From Cellulomonas sp. C5510 (lineage in GTDB: Bacteria; Actinomycetota; Actinomycetes; Actinomycetales; Cellulomonadaceae), in assembly GCF_019797765.1 (NCBI RefSeq), contig NZ_CP081862.1, positions 1,488,001 to 1,552,000 on the forward strand: a stretch of 64,000 bases of DNA. The letters are read 5' to 3'. Positions 16,287 to 26,144 of this stretch are shown here, piece after piece. The position numbers and the translations under genes are program-made. Under the pieces are notes generated by a model, which worked only from the letters and a program-made list of their open reading frames with translations, was not told where the DNA came from and did no database searches. Positions within the stretch are counted from its first letter, which is position 1. The number at the start of each line of letters is the position of its first letter.

Positions 16287-17791
16287 TCGGCGCCGTGGAG
16301 GAGCGGCTCGGCCGCGTGACGATGTACCGGCTCCTGACGCTCGGCCTCGTGGCGCTGGCGGGCTGCGCGCTGGTGCTGTCCCTCGCCGGCCGGCTGTTCG
16401 TCGAGCCGCTGCCGATCCTCGTCAGCGCCCTCGTCGCCGTCGCGGTGTCCGTGGCGAGCGCCTGGGGGCTGGCGGCGGCGTTCCGGACCCGCCCGCACAC
16501 CGAGTCGGCGGTCATCACCGGGCTGATCCTGCTGTTCCTGTTCTGGCCGGCGCTCGAGGCCCGCTCGCTCGGCACGCTCGCACTCGCCGCCGTGCTCGCG
16601 AACGCGTCCAAGTACCTGCTCGCCTGGCGCGGCCGCCACGTGCTGAACCCCGCCGCCGCGGGGGCGCTGCTCGCGGGGCTCACCGGGTGGGACGCGACGA
16701 CGTGGTGGGTCGCGGACCGGTGGCTGCTCGTGCCGGTGCTGCTGCTGACGCTGGTCGTCGTCGTCCGGACCCGCCGGTACGCCCTCGTCGGGACCTTCGT
16801 GGTCGTCGCCGTCCTCGCCGTCACGGTGCGCCAGGTCGTCGAGGGCGCCGCGGTCACCGGCGCGCTGGGCACCGCGTTCGTGTCCTACCCGATCCTGTTC
16901 CTCGGCGGCGTGATGCTGACCGAGCCGCTGACGCTGCCGCCGCGGCGGTGGCAGCAGCTCGTGGAGGCCGGGGTCGTCGGGGTGCTGCTCGCGGTGTCGT
17001 ACCACGTCGGGCCGCTGTACTCGACGCCCGAGGCTGCCCTCGTGGTGGGCAACCTGCTGGCGTTCGCGTGGGGGCAGCGCGGCGCCGTCCGGCTCACGCT
17101 GACCCGGCAGACGCGGCTGACCCCGCGCACCGTGGAGCTCGCGTTCCGGGCGGACCGCCCCGTGCGGTACGCGCCCGGGCAGTACGTCGAGCTGACCGTC
17201 CCGCACCCCCGTCCCGACGCCCGCGGCAGCCGCCGGGTGTTCAGCGTGTCGTCCGCGCCGGCCGCCGACGAGCTGACGGTCGCCCTCACCGTCCCGGAGC
17301 GCGCCAGCACGTTCAAGCGCGCGCTCGTCGCCCTCCCGGTCGGTGCCCGCGTCCGCGCCACCGGCCTGGGCGGCGACTTCGTGCTCCCGGCCGACCCGTC
17401 GCGCCCCCTGCTGCTGGTGGCCGGCGGCATCGGCGTCACCCCGTTCGCCGCGCAGCTCGCCGCCGCGGCCGCCGCCGGAGAGCGCCGGGACGTCGTGCTG
17501 CTCTACGCCGTGTCCGACCACGCGGACCTCGCCTACGCGGACGCCGCCCGCGCTGTCGGTGCGCGCGTCCTCGTGCTCTCCCCGACACCGGGGCTCGACG
17601 GGCTGCCCGACGGCTGGCAGCACCTGGGGGAGCGCCGGCTCTCGGAGGAGACGCTCGCGGAGGCGGTGCCGGACCTCGACCAGCGCGACGCCTACGTCTC
17701 CGGGCCGCCCGCGATGGTCGACGACACCCGCGCGCTGCTGCGCCGGGCGGGGGTGCGGCGCGTGCGGACGGACGCGTTCAGCGGGTACTGA
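16283..17791 (+). CDS. Membrane flavoreductase: RnfD-like helices fused to FNR module
   Basis: The 502-residue product has about eight to ten membrane helices in its first 270 residues (including HVLNPAAAGALLAGLTGW, a region reminiscent of RnfD/NqrB) fused to a ferredoxin-NADP reductase module. The FNR part has the FAD motif RVFSVSSAP, an APGQYVELTVPHP segment, the NAD(P) site LLLVAGGIGVTPFAAQL and a terminal VSGPPAMVDDTRALL. It would take electrons from cytosolic NAD(P)H and pass them through the membrane to the FMN lipoprotein encoded two genes upstream. GTG 16283 overlaps the apbE stop. The gene ends 26 bases before a convergent membrane gene. Confidence 0.85.
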   Translation: MIGAVEERLGRVTMYRLLTLGLVALAGCALVLSLAGRLFVEPLPILVSALVAVAVSVASAWGLAAAFRTRPHTESAVITGLILLFLFWPALEARSLGTLALAAVLANASKYLLAWRGRHVLNPAAAGALLAGLTGWDATTWWVADRWLLVPVLLLTLVVVVRTRRYALVGTFVVVAVLAVTVRQVVEGAAVTGALGTAFVSYPILFLGGVMLTEPLTLPPRRWQQLVEAGVVGVLLAVSYHVGPLYSTPEAALVVGNLLAFAWGQRGAVRLTLTRQTRLTPRTVELAFRADRPVRYAPGQYVELTVPHPRPDARGSRRVFSVSSAPAADELTVALTVPERASTFKRALVALPVGARVRATGLGGDFVLPADPSRPLLLVAGGIGVTPFAAQLAAAAAAGERRDVVLLYAVSDHADLAYADAARAVGARVLVLSPTPGLDGLPDGWQHLGERRLSEETLAEAVPDLDQRDAYVSGPPAMVDDTRALLRRAGVRRVRTDAFSGY

Positions 17792-17816
17792 CGACCGACG
17801 GCGGCACCCGGCCGCC

Positions 17817-18428
17817 TCATCTCCCGCGAGCGTCCCACCGTGAGTACGCGGCGACGCCGGCGAGCCACAGCGCGACGGCGAGCGCGGCGGCCGACGTGCT
17901 GCCCGGGTGGTGGCTCAGCACCGCCCACCACCGCGCGGTCCCGGCCAGGTCACGGGAGCCCGCGAGCCAGCTGACCATCGCGAACAGGGCGAGCGGCAGC
18001 CACGCCGCGGCCGGGGGGAGCAGCACGGCGCTGACCAGCACCGCCCCGAGCCCGAGCAGGCCGCCGCGCAGCACGAGGACGGTGCTGTCGGGGTCCAGAC
18101 CCCGGACCGCCCCCACCACGGTTCCGGTGCCGAGGACGGCGACCGTCAGCGCGAGTGCCCACGATGCGCGCAGCCCCGCGAGACGGCCGCGCGGCAGCGT
18201 CGCCTCCACGCCGCGTCCCGGGGGGACGAGCGAACCGAGGCAGCAGAGCGCGGGAAAGACGGCGCAGACCCCGAGCGTCACGAGGGCGACGCCGTCGGCC
18301 AGCGGGACGTCCCGCAGGCCGAGCGGTACCCAGCCCACCACGAGCACGGCGGCGGCGACCGCGGCGACGACCGGGCGCGCGCCGCCGCGGGACACCACGA
18401 ACAGCACCGGCAGCGGCCGGGCCGTCAC
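17817..18428 (-). CDS. Hypothetical membrane protein, second of a coupled pair
   Basis: No family recognised. The 203-residue product is almost wholly hydrophobic, with about five membrane helices (PVVAAVAAAVLVVGWVPLGL, GVALVTLGVCAVFPALCCLG, SWALALTVAVLGTGTVVGAV, GLGAVLVSAVLLPPAAAWLP, AALAVALWLAGVAAYS). GTG 18428 overlaps the stop of the preceding gene as GTGA, so the two proteins are probably made in fixed ratio. It resembles a half-size ABC-2-type permease, but no ATP-binding subunit is encoded nearby. Confidence 0.6.
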   Translation of the reverse strand: MTARPLPVLFVVSRGGARPVVAAVAAAVLVVGWVPLGLRDVPLADGVALVTLGVCAVFPALCCLGSLVPPGRGVEATLPRGRLAGLRASWALALTVAVLGTGTVVGAVRGLDPDSTVLVLRGGLLGLGAVLVSAVLLPPAAAWLPLALFAMVSWLAGSRDLAGTARWWAVLSHHPGSTSAAALAVALWLAGVAAYSRWDARGR

Positions 18429-19666
18429 CAGGCGCCCCGGCACGACCTCAGCACGACGAGGGCGGCGCGGGCCTCCTCGAGGCCGGGAGGCGTCTCGACG
18501 GGCGCCGCTCCGGCCTCGGCCCACGCGCCGACGACGCCGGAGACGTCGACCGAGGGCGACAGCCACCGTGCGACGGCCACCTCGGCCCGCACCCGGGCGG
18601 TCAGGTCGCCGTCCGTCCACGCGCGCCCGCCCTCGTCCGCGCAGCCCGACGCCCCGAGCACGACGTCCCACGTGAGCCCGTCCGGGCGGGCCTCGTCGCC
18701 GACCGGAGGACCGACCACGACGGTGCCGGGCCGAGGTGTGCCCGGGTCGCCCGGCTGGTACCGGAGCGCGCCGATCGCCGGGTCCAGCTCGCGGAGCCGG
18801 GCGTCGAGCGGCGCGACCTCGGCGGCGAGCCGGCGGAGGTCGCGCGACTGGTCCGGCGGCAGGCAGGCGCTGGCGTCGTCGCCTGCCTCCGCGCACGGCC
18901 ACCCGGCCGCGTCCGACCAGGCGTGGACACCGGCGTCGACCTGGTCGCGCCAGGCGGTCGCCGCGGGGACCGCCAGGATCGCGGCCGCCAGGGCCGCTGC
19001 CACCGCGGGGACCCCGCCGCCGCACGACGCGACCACGGCGGCGATCGCGACGACGGCGCCGACCAGCAGGACGCCCAGCTGGGCGACGAGCACGCTCGTG
19101 CGGACCTCGATCGCCGTGACCGACGCATCCGTCGCCCCCGTGAACGCGACGAGGCGCGACGCACCGCCGAGATCGAGCGCGAGTGCTGCATAGCCGAGCG
19201 CGGCGACGAGCGGGGGCACCACCCACTGACCCCGCAGGCCCGGCACGGAGCCCAGTGCGGTCCCGACCGCGGCCGCGGCTCCGACACCCGCCAGCGCGAG
19301 GAGCACATCGGGCCACGCCGACCAGGGCGGCGGGGAGCCGGCCGGCGCCGCCAGCGCGGTCGCTCCCAGGACGCCCAGCAGCAGCCCGAGGCAGGCCCAC
19401 ACGGCGATCCCGGCGCTGCGTCCCAGCAGCAGCCGCGCGCGGGCGGCGACGGGCGCCGACCGCAGCAGCTCCTCGGCGCCACTGCGGCGGAGCCGGATCA
19501 CGTCCGCCGCCGCCAGCCCGGCGACCACCGGCCACAGCACGACGACCTGCGTCAGGGCGGCGTCGACGGCCCACAGGGCGCTGTCGCGCACGGGGAACCG
19601 GGAGGACAGGACGAGGACCGCGGCCAGGCCGACCGGGAGGAGTGCGACCGGCCACCCGCGTCTCAC
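18425..19666 (-). CDS. Hypothetical polytopic membrane protein with extracellular domain
   Basis: No family firmly recognised. The 413-residue product has about seven membrane helices in its first 260 residues, with an ABC-2-like pattern (RLRRSGAEELLRSAPVAARA before a helix), then an extracytoplasmic domain of about 150 residues containing paired cysteines (GWPCAEAGDDASACLP, GASGCADEGG, LRSCRGAW). GTG 19666 was chosen because it is the first start before the first helix and overlaps the stop of a 21-codon ORF that has its own strong ribosome binding site. It is followed by an overlapping membrane gene. The pair could be ABC permease subunits using a distant ATPase, which is inference only. 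Confidence 0.6.
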   Translation of the reverse strand: MRRGWPVALLPVGLAAVLVLSSRFPVRDSALWAVDAALTQVVVLWPVVAGLAAADVIRLRRSGAEELLRSAPVAARARLLLGRSAGIAVWACLGLLLGVLGATALAAPAGSPPPWSAWPDVLLALAGVGAAAAVGTALGSVPGLRGQWVVPPLVAALGYAALALDLGGASRLVAFTGATDASVTAIEVRTSVLVAQLGVLLVGAVVAIAAVVASCGGGVPAVAAALAAAILAVPAATAWRDQVDAGVHAWSDAAGWPCAEAGDDASACLPPDQSRDLRRLAAEVAPLDARLRELDPAIGALRYQPGDPGTPRPGTVVVGPPVGDEARPDGLTWDVVLGASGCADEGGRAWTDGDLTARVRAEVAVARWLSPSVDVSGVVGAWAEAGAAPVETPPGLEEARAALVVLRSCRGAW

Positions 19667-19728
19667 GGCACCGTCAGGGCCGACGCTGCGCGACACCGGG
19701 CGCCTCGTGCGAGTGAGCGGTGTGCCAT
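19663..19728 (-). CDS. 21-residue leader ORF coupled to the membrane protein
   Basis: An ATG at 19728 preceded by GGAGG at good spacing opens a 21-codon frame (MAHRSLARGARCRAASALTV plus Pro) whose TGA overlaps the GTG of the downstream membrane protein as GTGA. The downstream GTG has no good binding site of its own, so its translation may depend on ribosomes finishing the leader. The peptide is basic and resembles no family. It may be purely regulatory; a frameshift in an older, longer N-terminus is the alternative. Confidence 0.45.
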   Translation of the reverse strand: MAHRSLARGARCRAASALTVP

Positions 19729-19933
19729 GGTGACCTCCCCGTCCGTCCCGGGCCGGTCGCCGTCGACCGGCCGTGCCGCAGTGCGGGCACGGGCCCCACG
19801 CTGTGACGCGCGGCTTCGCGCGGCAACGACCGACAGCCGGTTCAGGTGGTCGCCGGGCAGGATCTGGGGTGACGGCGGCCCGGATCGAGGGTCCGCGGCC
19901 GCGGACGGGGTGCCGGAGGGCCGCTCGGTGAGT

Positions 19934-19968
19934 ACCGGGCCGCCGCGTCCGTGGCGCGGCGGCCCGGT
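19934..19968 (-). terminator. Terminator after fabF
   Basis: A perfect 14-base inverted repeat (ACCGGGCCGCCGCG at 19934-19947, CGCGGCGGCCCGGT at 19955-19968) with a 7-base loop, 16 bases past the fabF stop. It closes the fatty acid synthesis cluster. Confidence 0.75.
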
Positions 19969-19983
19969 GGGAGCCTCCCGGGC

Positions 19984-21234
<1,251 letters not shown>

Positions 21235-21373
21235 CGGGTGCTCCTGTGGGTGTCGGGTGACGGGGGTGACGGGTGGGCCGGGACGCGACAGGGGTCCGCG
21301 CCGCGGGTGCCTGGACGGCTCCCACGACGCCGGCACGTGGCCGGCGCGCGGCGCGGACCCCGGTCGGCGAGCC

Positions 21374-21622
21374 TCAGGCCTGGGCGTTCGAGATGAACGA
21401 CACCGCGTCGCCGACGGTCGCGAGGTTCTTGACCTCGTCGTCGGGGATGCGGACCTCGAACTTCTCCTCGGCCAGCGTGACGATCGTCATCATCGACAGC
21501 GAGTCGATGTCGAGGTCGTCCGTGAACGACTTCTCGGGCAGGACCGAGTCGGTCGGCAGGCCGGTCTCCTCGCTGACGATCTCGGCCAGGCCGGCCAGGA
21601 TCTCCTGCTCGCTGTGCGCCAT
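21374..21622 (-). CDS. acpP: Acyl carrier protein
   Basis: This small acidic carrier is loaded with 4'-phosphopantetheine on the serine of the DSL motif (DDLDIDSLSMMTIV). The 82-residue product has the usual four-helix pattern and length, ending KNLATVGDAVSFISNAQA. It carries growing acyl chains for FabH and FabF, whose genes flank it. ATG 21622 is preceded by AAGGAG. Confidence 0.96.
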   Translation of the reverse strand: MAHSEQEILAGLAEIVSEETGLPTDSVLPEKSFTDDLDIDSLSMMTIVTLAEEKFEVRIPDDEVKNLATVGDAVSFISNAQA

Positions 21623-21709
21623 CGGTGTCTCCTTGGGTGTGTACTGCGCCGCACCGGGGGTGCGACGACGGTCGTGCGGTCGATGAACGGTACTGCGGCC
21701 GGTGCCCGC

Positions 21710-22714
21710 TCAGGGCAGCACAACCACCTGGGCGGCGTAGACGAGACCGGCACCGAAGCCGATCTGCAGCGCGAGCGCTCCGCTCGACACCTGCCCCTCG
21801 CGCAGCAGCCGCTCGGCGGCGAGCGGGATCGACGCCGCCGAGGTGTTGCCGGTGTCCGCGATGTCGCGGGCCACGGCCACGGTCTCGGGGAGCTTGAGCT
21901 GCTTGATCATCTGGTCGATGATCCGCATGTTCGCCTGGTGCGGGACGAACGCGTCGATCTGGTCGGCGGTGACGCCCGCGGCGTCCAGGGCCTTCTGCGC
22001 GACCGGGGCCATCTGCCACACGGCCCACTTGAAGACGCTCGGGCCCTCCTGGCGCAGCGTCGGCCAGCCCGCACCGTGGTCCCGGACGTCGATCCAGGAG
22101 TGCGTCTGGCGGATGGCCTGCGCCTGCGCGCCGTCCGAGCCCCACACGGTCGGGCCGATGCCGGGGGTGTCGGACGGGCCGATGACGACCGCGCCGGCGC
22201 CGTCGCCCAGCAGGAACGAGATGCTGCGGTCGGTCGGGTCGATGAAGTCGCTCATCTTCTCGGCGCCGATGACGAGCACGTGGCGGGCCGCGCCGGAGCG
22301 CACCAGCGCGTCCGCCTGGCCGATGCCGTAGCAGTACCCGGCGCAGGCGGCCGAGATGTCGAACGCCGCGGCGGGCGTGGCGCCCAGCCGGTCCGCGAGG
22401 ATCGCGGCGCCCGACGGGGTCTGGTGGAAGTACGTCACGGTCGCCAGGATCACGGCGTCGATGTCGGAACCCTGCAGGCCCGCGTTCTCGATCGCCTGGC
22501 GGCCGGCTCGCTCCGCGAGGTCCAGCACGTCGGTGTCGGCGCCGGCGCGGGTCCGCGTGACGATGCCGGTGCGCTGCCGGATCCACTCGTCGGAGGAGTC
22601 GATCGGCCCGACGAGGTCGTCGTTCGGCACGACGTTCTCGCCGCGAGCGGCGCCCAGGCCGAGGATCCGCGTGTGGGCGGGGCCGGTGGCCTGGGTCAGG
22701 GTGGGGCGGGTCAC
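21710..22714 (-). CDS. fabH: 3-oxoacyl-ACP synthase III (FabH)
   Basis: FabH starts fatty acid synthesis by condensing an acyl-CoA with malonyl-ACP; in actinobacteria, branched starter units are typical. The 334-residue product has the Cys-His-Asn triad: ISAACAGYCYG, FVPHQANMRII and DIADTGNTSAAS. Other family signatures are SSDEWIRQRTGI and GDGAGAVVIGP. GTG 22714 overlaps the fabD stop as GTGA, so the two are translationally coupled. The length is normal. Confidence 0.95.
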   Translation of the reverse strand: MTRPTLTQATGPAHTRILGLGAARGENVVPNDDLVGPIDSSDEWIRQRTGIVTRTRAGADTDVLDLAERAGRQAIENAGLQGSDIDAVILATVTYFHQTPSGAAILADRLGATPAAAFDISAACAGYCYGIGQADALVRSGAARHVLVIGAEKMSDFIDPTDRSISFLLGDGAGAVVIGPSDTPGIGPTVWGSDGAQAQAIRQTHSWIDVRDHGAGWPTLRQEGPSVFKWAVWQMAPVAQKALDAAGVTADQIDAFVPHQANMRIIDQMIKQLKLPETVAVARDIADTGNTSAASIPLAAERLLREGQVSSGALALQIGFGAGLVYAAQVVVLP

Positions 22715-23709
22715 TGGGCGGTCTCCCGGGAGTCGTCGGACGGTGCGGGCGGGTCGGGCACCGGGCCACCGGCGGCCGTCAGGTGGCGGGCCACGAGGTC
22801 GCGGGCGGCGGGCAGGTCGGCCGGCGACGTGATCGCGACCGTCTCCACCCCGGGCAGGCTACGCCGGGCCAGGCCCTTGAGGACACCACCGGGGGCGAGC
22901 TCCAGCAGGCCGGTGACCCCGAGCTCGGCGAGCGTCGCCTGGCAGAGGTCCCAGCGGACCGGCGAGGCGATCTGCGACACCAGACGCGCCACGACGTCGG
23001 CACCTGTGGCGTCCGGGCCGTACGAGGCGCCGTCGGCGTTGCTCAGCAGGGCGGTGCGGGGCGCCGCGCTCGCCCAGCCGGCCGCGACGGCGCCGAACGC
23101 GTCGAGCGCGCTCTGCATGTAGGGGGTGTGGAACGCGCCGGCGACCTGCAGCGGCACGACGCGCGCCCGGGCCGGCGGGTTCTCCTGGAACCGGGCGATG
23201 GCCTCGAGCGAACCCGCTGCGACGGTCTGGCCGCCACCGTTGACGTTCGCCGGCCACAGGCCCGCGGCCTCGATCGCCGCGGCGACCTCCTCCGGGTCGC
23301 CGCCGAGCACGGCGGTCATGCCCGTCCGCTCGGCCGCGGCGGCCTCCGCCATGAACCGCGCGCGGTGCGACACCAGGCCCACGGCGCCGGCGTCGTCGAA
23401 CACGCCGGCGACGGCTGCGGCGGCGAACTCGCCCACCGAGTGCCCGGCGGTCGCGTCCGGCAGCACGGGCGCACCCGCCTCGTCCTCCAGCGCCCGCAGC
23501 GCGAGCAGCGAGGCGGAGACGATCAGCGGCTGGGCGACCGCCGTGTCCCGGATGGTGTCGGCGTCCGACGTCGTGCCGTGGGACGCCAGGTCGACGCCGG
23601 CGGCCTCCGACAGGACCGCGAGGCGGTCGGCGGTGCCGGGCAGCTCGAGCCAGGGGGCGAGCATGCCGGGGGTCTGGGCGCCCTGTCCGGGGCAGACGAT
23701 CGCGAGCAC
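22711..23709 (-). CDS. fabD: Malonyl-CoA:ACP transacylase (FabD)
   Basis: FabD loads malonyl groups onto AcpP. The 332-residue product starts LAIVCPGQGAQTPGML and has the catalytic serine in GHSVGEFAAAA and the histidine in GAFHTPYM. The GTG at 23709 gives the family's normal N-terminus; the frame is open 30 codons further upstream, but that part is not conserved. It heads the fab cluster, 255 bases behind the PucR-type regulator on the same strand. That gap contains tandem repeats, a hairpin and a 13-base G tract. Confidence 0.94.
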   Translation of the reverse strand: MLAIVCPGQGAQTPGMLAPWLELPGTADRLAVLSEAAGVDLASHGTTSDADTIRDTAVAQPLIVSASLLALRALEDEAGAPVLPDATAGHSVGEFAAAAVAGVFDDAGAVGLVSHRARFMAEAAAAERTGMTAVLGGDPEEVAAAIEAAGLWPANVNGGGQTVAAGSLEAIARFQENPPARARVVPLQVAGAFHTPYMQSALDAFGAVAAGWASAAPRTALLSNADGASYGPDATGADVVARLVSQIASPVRWDLCQATLAELGVTGLLELAPGGVLKGLARRSLPGVETVAITSPADLPAARDLVARHLTAAGGPVPDPPAPSDDSRETAQ

Positions 23710-23802
23710 CCGACCACTCTGCCCGGTGCGACCCTGCCTGCCCGCCCACGACCCGCACCACGATGCCGACCCGCGCTTGTACCCCTCCCACAACTCCACG
23801 AC

Positions 23803-23862
23803 GCCGGAACCGCGGCGCCGGAACCGCGGCGCCGGAACCGCGGCGCCGGAACCGCGGCGCCG
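23803..23862. repeat. Four tandem copies of a 14-base repeat
   Basis: GCCGGAACCGCGGC is repeated four times without spacing (23803-23858) plus a partial fifth unit. It lies between the fab promoter region and the end of the regulator gene. Each unit contains CCGCGG, so the tract can fold in many registers. No function can be assigned. Confidence 0.85.
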
Positions 23863-23890
23863 AGTTCGGCAGCTGCGGCTGCCGAACTCG
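23861..23890 (-). terminator. Hairpin after the PucR-type regulator, with a third arm copy
   Basis: A perfect 12-base inverted repeat (CGAGTTCGGCAG at 23861-23872, CTGCCGAACTCG at 23879-23890) with a 6-base loop lies about 75 bases after the regulator stop. A third copy of the arm (CTGCCGAACTCG) follows at 23898-23909, so two alternative hairpins are possible. A run of 13 G at 23926-23938 lies between it and the gene. Confidence 0.6.
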
Positions 23891-23964
23891 CCTGGGACTG
23901 CCGAACTCGGCGGAGGCCGGAGGCCGGGGGGGGGGGGGCGGCGGCCGGCGGGGCCGGGAGCGGG

Positions 23965-25290
23965 TCAGGGGTGGTCGAGGCGGCCCACCGCCAGGGCCTG
24001 CTGGAGGACGTACGCCTCGCGGGGGTCGAGCGGGTCCCAGCCCGTGACCTCCGCGACGCGGCGCAGGCGGTAGCGGACGGTGTTGGGGTGCACGTAGAGG
24101 GTGCGCGCCGCGGCCTCCAGCGACCGGCCGGCCGCCAGGTACGCCGTCAGCGTCTCCAGCAGCGACCCGGTGCTGGCGAGCAGCGGGACGTACGCCTGCC
24201 GCACCAGCACCTCCCGCGCGGCGACGTCCCCGACGAGCACCCGCTCGGGCAGCAGGTCGTCGGCGAGGACGGGGCGCGGGGCCTGCGGCCAGGCGGCGAC
24301 GGCGGCGAGCCCGGCGAGCGCGGCCCGGGCGGAGCGTGCGGCGTCGGCCAGGTCGTCGCCCGTGGGCCCGAGCACCACCGGCCCGGGTCCGAACCGCGGG
24401 ATCAGCGACGTCGCGGCCTCGCGCAGGTCGCCCGTCCCGCCGAGGAACACCACGAGCCGGTCGCCCTGGATGCCGACGAGTGCGTCGTCCGCCGCTCGCC
24501 GGGTGGCGCGCCGCAGGTCCGAGGTGCGGACGTCGTCCAGCGGGGACGCGGTGGTCCCGACGACGACGAGCGTGCGGCCGCGGCCGCTCCAGCCGAGTGC
24601 CGCGACGCGGGACCGCAACGAGTCGTCGACGTCCCCGCGCAACAACGCGTCCACGACCAGCGCCTCGAGCCGGGCGTCCCACGCGCCGCGCATCTCCGCG
24701 GCTCGGGCGTAGACCTCCGCCGCGGAGAACGCGACCTCGCGGGAGTACCGCAGCACGGCCTCCAGCAGGTCGCGCTCGCCGCCGGGCGCCGCCAGCCGGT
24801 CGGCGTGCTCCTCGACGACGTCCACGACGACGCGGACGAGCTGCAGGGTGTGCTGCAGGGAGATGGAGCGGGTCAGCTCGGGCGGGGCGGTCGCGAAGAT
24901 CTCGCCGACGCCGTGCGGGGGCTTGGAGGGATCGGCGAACCACGTCACGAACGCCGTGATGCCCGCCTGCGCGACCAGGCCGACCCACGAGCGGTCGTCG
25001 GCGGGCAGCGCGCGGTACCAGTCCAGGTCCTCGTCGAGCCGCCGCATGGCCGCCGCCGCGAGGACGCCGCCGCCCTCGCGCACCCGGCGCAGCGTCTCGC
25101 CGTTGGTGGCGTCCGGTGCCGTCGCGACGCGGCCCGCGCGAGTCCGGTTGCGGGCGGGCGACAGCCCCTCGTGCGCTGGTGGGGTCGTGGCAGGGGCGCC
25201 CGCGCCGGTCGGTGCGTCCTGCGGTCGGGTCGCGGTCGTCGTCGAGGAGGTCGTCGCGGGTGCCGCGGACGTCCGGCGGGGCTCGGCCAT
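23965..25290 (-). CDS. fasR: PucR-family regulator of fatty acid synthesis (FasR-like)
   Basis: The 441-residue product has a disordered N-terminus, a central helical region and the C-terminal PucR helix-turn-helix: LLETLTAYLAAGRSLEAAARTLYVHPNTVRYRLRRV in pieces LETLTAYL, NTVRYRLRRV and EVTGWDP. In Streptomyces the PucR-like FasR gene lies immediately upstream of fabD-fabH-acpP-fabF and activates that operon. The same order and strand are found here, so the role is inferred from family and synteny. The ATG at 25290 is the first in the frame; the conserved part begins at about residue 75, so a later start is possible. Confidence 0.85.
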   Translation of the reverse strand: MAEPRRTSAAPATTSSTTTATRPQDAPTGAGAPATTPPAHEGLSPARNRTRAGRVATAPDATNGETLRRVREGGGVLAAAAMRRLDEDLDWYRALPADDRSWVGLVAQAGITAFVTWFADPSKPPHGVGEIFATAPPELTRSISLQHTLQLVRVVVDVVEEHADRLAAPGGERDLLEAVLRYSREVAFSAAEVYARAAEMRGAWDARLEALVVDALLRGDVDDSLRSRVAALGWSGRGRTLVVVGTTASPLDDVRTSDLRRATRRAADDALVGIQGDRLVVFLGGTGDLREAATSLIPRFGPGPVVLGPTGDDLADAARSARAALAGLAAVAAWPQAPRPVLADDLLPERVLVGDVAAREVLVRQAYVPLLASTGSLLETLTAYLAAGRSLEAAARTLYVHPNTVRYRLRRVAEVTGWDPLDPREAYVLQQALAVGRLDHP

Positions 25291-25390
25291 TCCCCGAGCA
25301 TACGGGGACGCCTTGTGGGGACCCGACAAAGGGTGCGCACGCGTCGCAGCCGCCGGCCGACCGTTCGACCAGTGCGTCGCGGGCCTAGCG

Positions 25391-25396
25391 GATAGT
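25391..25396 (+). promoter_or_regulatory. -10 element, probably giving a leaderless mRNA
   Basis: GATAGT ends eight bases before the ATG at 25405, so transcription should begin at or next to the start codon. No ribosome binding site is visible. Leaderless mRNAs are frequent in actinobacteria. A clear -35 was not identified. Confidence 0.45.
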
Positions 25397-25404
25397 GTCG
25401 CGTC

Positions 25405-26085
25405 ATGGCTCTGCTGTCCCGACTGCGCCGCCTGCTGGGCCGGCCCGCGCCCGCGTCCCGTGTCGGCGCCCGTCGCCCGTCCACCACCCAGCGGCACGGC
25501 GACGTGCCCCAGGAGGACGCCCTGCGCTCGCGCCTGGGGGACGACCCCAACGACGAGCGCGCGTTCGCCGCGCTGGCCGAGATCGTCCGCCGCCACGCCG
25601 TGACGGGGTCCGACGACGACCCGCTGACCGCCGAGGCCGACGATGCCGAGAAGCAGCGTGCGGCCGACCTGGCCGTCTGGTCCCTCGGGGAGGAGCTCGC
25701 GGGCAACCCCCGCGCCTGGTACCCGCTGGTCGAGGTCGCCCGGCTCTCCGTCCGCGACGACCTGGAGGGCACGATCCGCCGGCTGACCACCGCCGCGGAG
25801 CGCGACCCGTCCGGTCAGGCGCTCGTCGCCGGGCTGCGGCTGCTGCGCGAGGCGGGGCTGCCGGTCGACGCGCTGTCGCTCGGGACGGGCCACTGGCACC
25901 CGCGCGACCACGACCCGGAGGTCGGGCGGGAGCTCGTGCTGGCCGCCGTCGAGGCCGGTCGCCCGATGGACGCCAAGCAGCACCTGGCCTCGCTGGACCT
26001 CTACCCGAAGCAGGACGAGATCGCCCACCTGCGGCGCGAGCTCACCCGCCTGGTCGAGCACGCGGAGCGCAGCGCCGGCGCCTGA
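25405..26085 (+). CDS. Conserved hypothetical, helical repeat-like protein
   Basis: No characterised family recognised. The 226-residue, mainly helical cytosolic product starts with a basic N-terminus (LLSRLRRLLGR), followed by acidic helical pairs with a TPR-like look (DPNDERAFAALAEIVRR, EELAGNPRAWYPLVEVARL, LEGTIRRLTTAAERDPSG, GRPMDAKQHLASLDLYP). This hints at a protein-protein adaptor. It is divergent from the PucR-type regulator and convergent with aceE, sharing the 52-base palindrome between them. Translation probably starts on a leaderless mRNA. Confidence 0.65.
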   Translation: MALLSRLRRLLGRPAPASRVGARRPSTTQRHGDVPQEDALRSRLGDDPNDERAFAALAEIVRRHAVTGSDDDPLTAEADDAEKQRAADLAVWSLGEELAGNPRAWYPLVEVARLSVRDDLEGTIRRLTTAAERDPSGQALVAGLRLLREAGLPVDALSLGTGHWHPRDHDPEVGRELVLAAVEAGRPMDAKQHLASLDLYPKQDEIAHLRRELTRLVEHAERSAGA

Positions 26086-26144
26086 CCCGAGCGCGGCGTC
26101 GGCCCCGGACCTCCGGGACGCCGCTCCGGTCCCCGCACCGTCCC

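Noticed and set aside
23803..23862. Possible CRISPR-like array
   Set aside because: Four 14-base units are directly adjacent with no spacers, so it is a simple tandem repeat.
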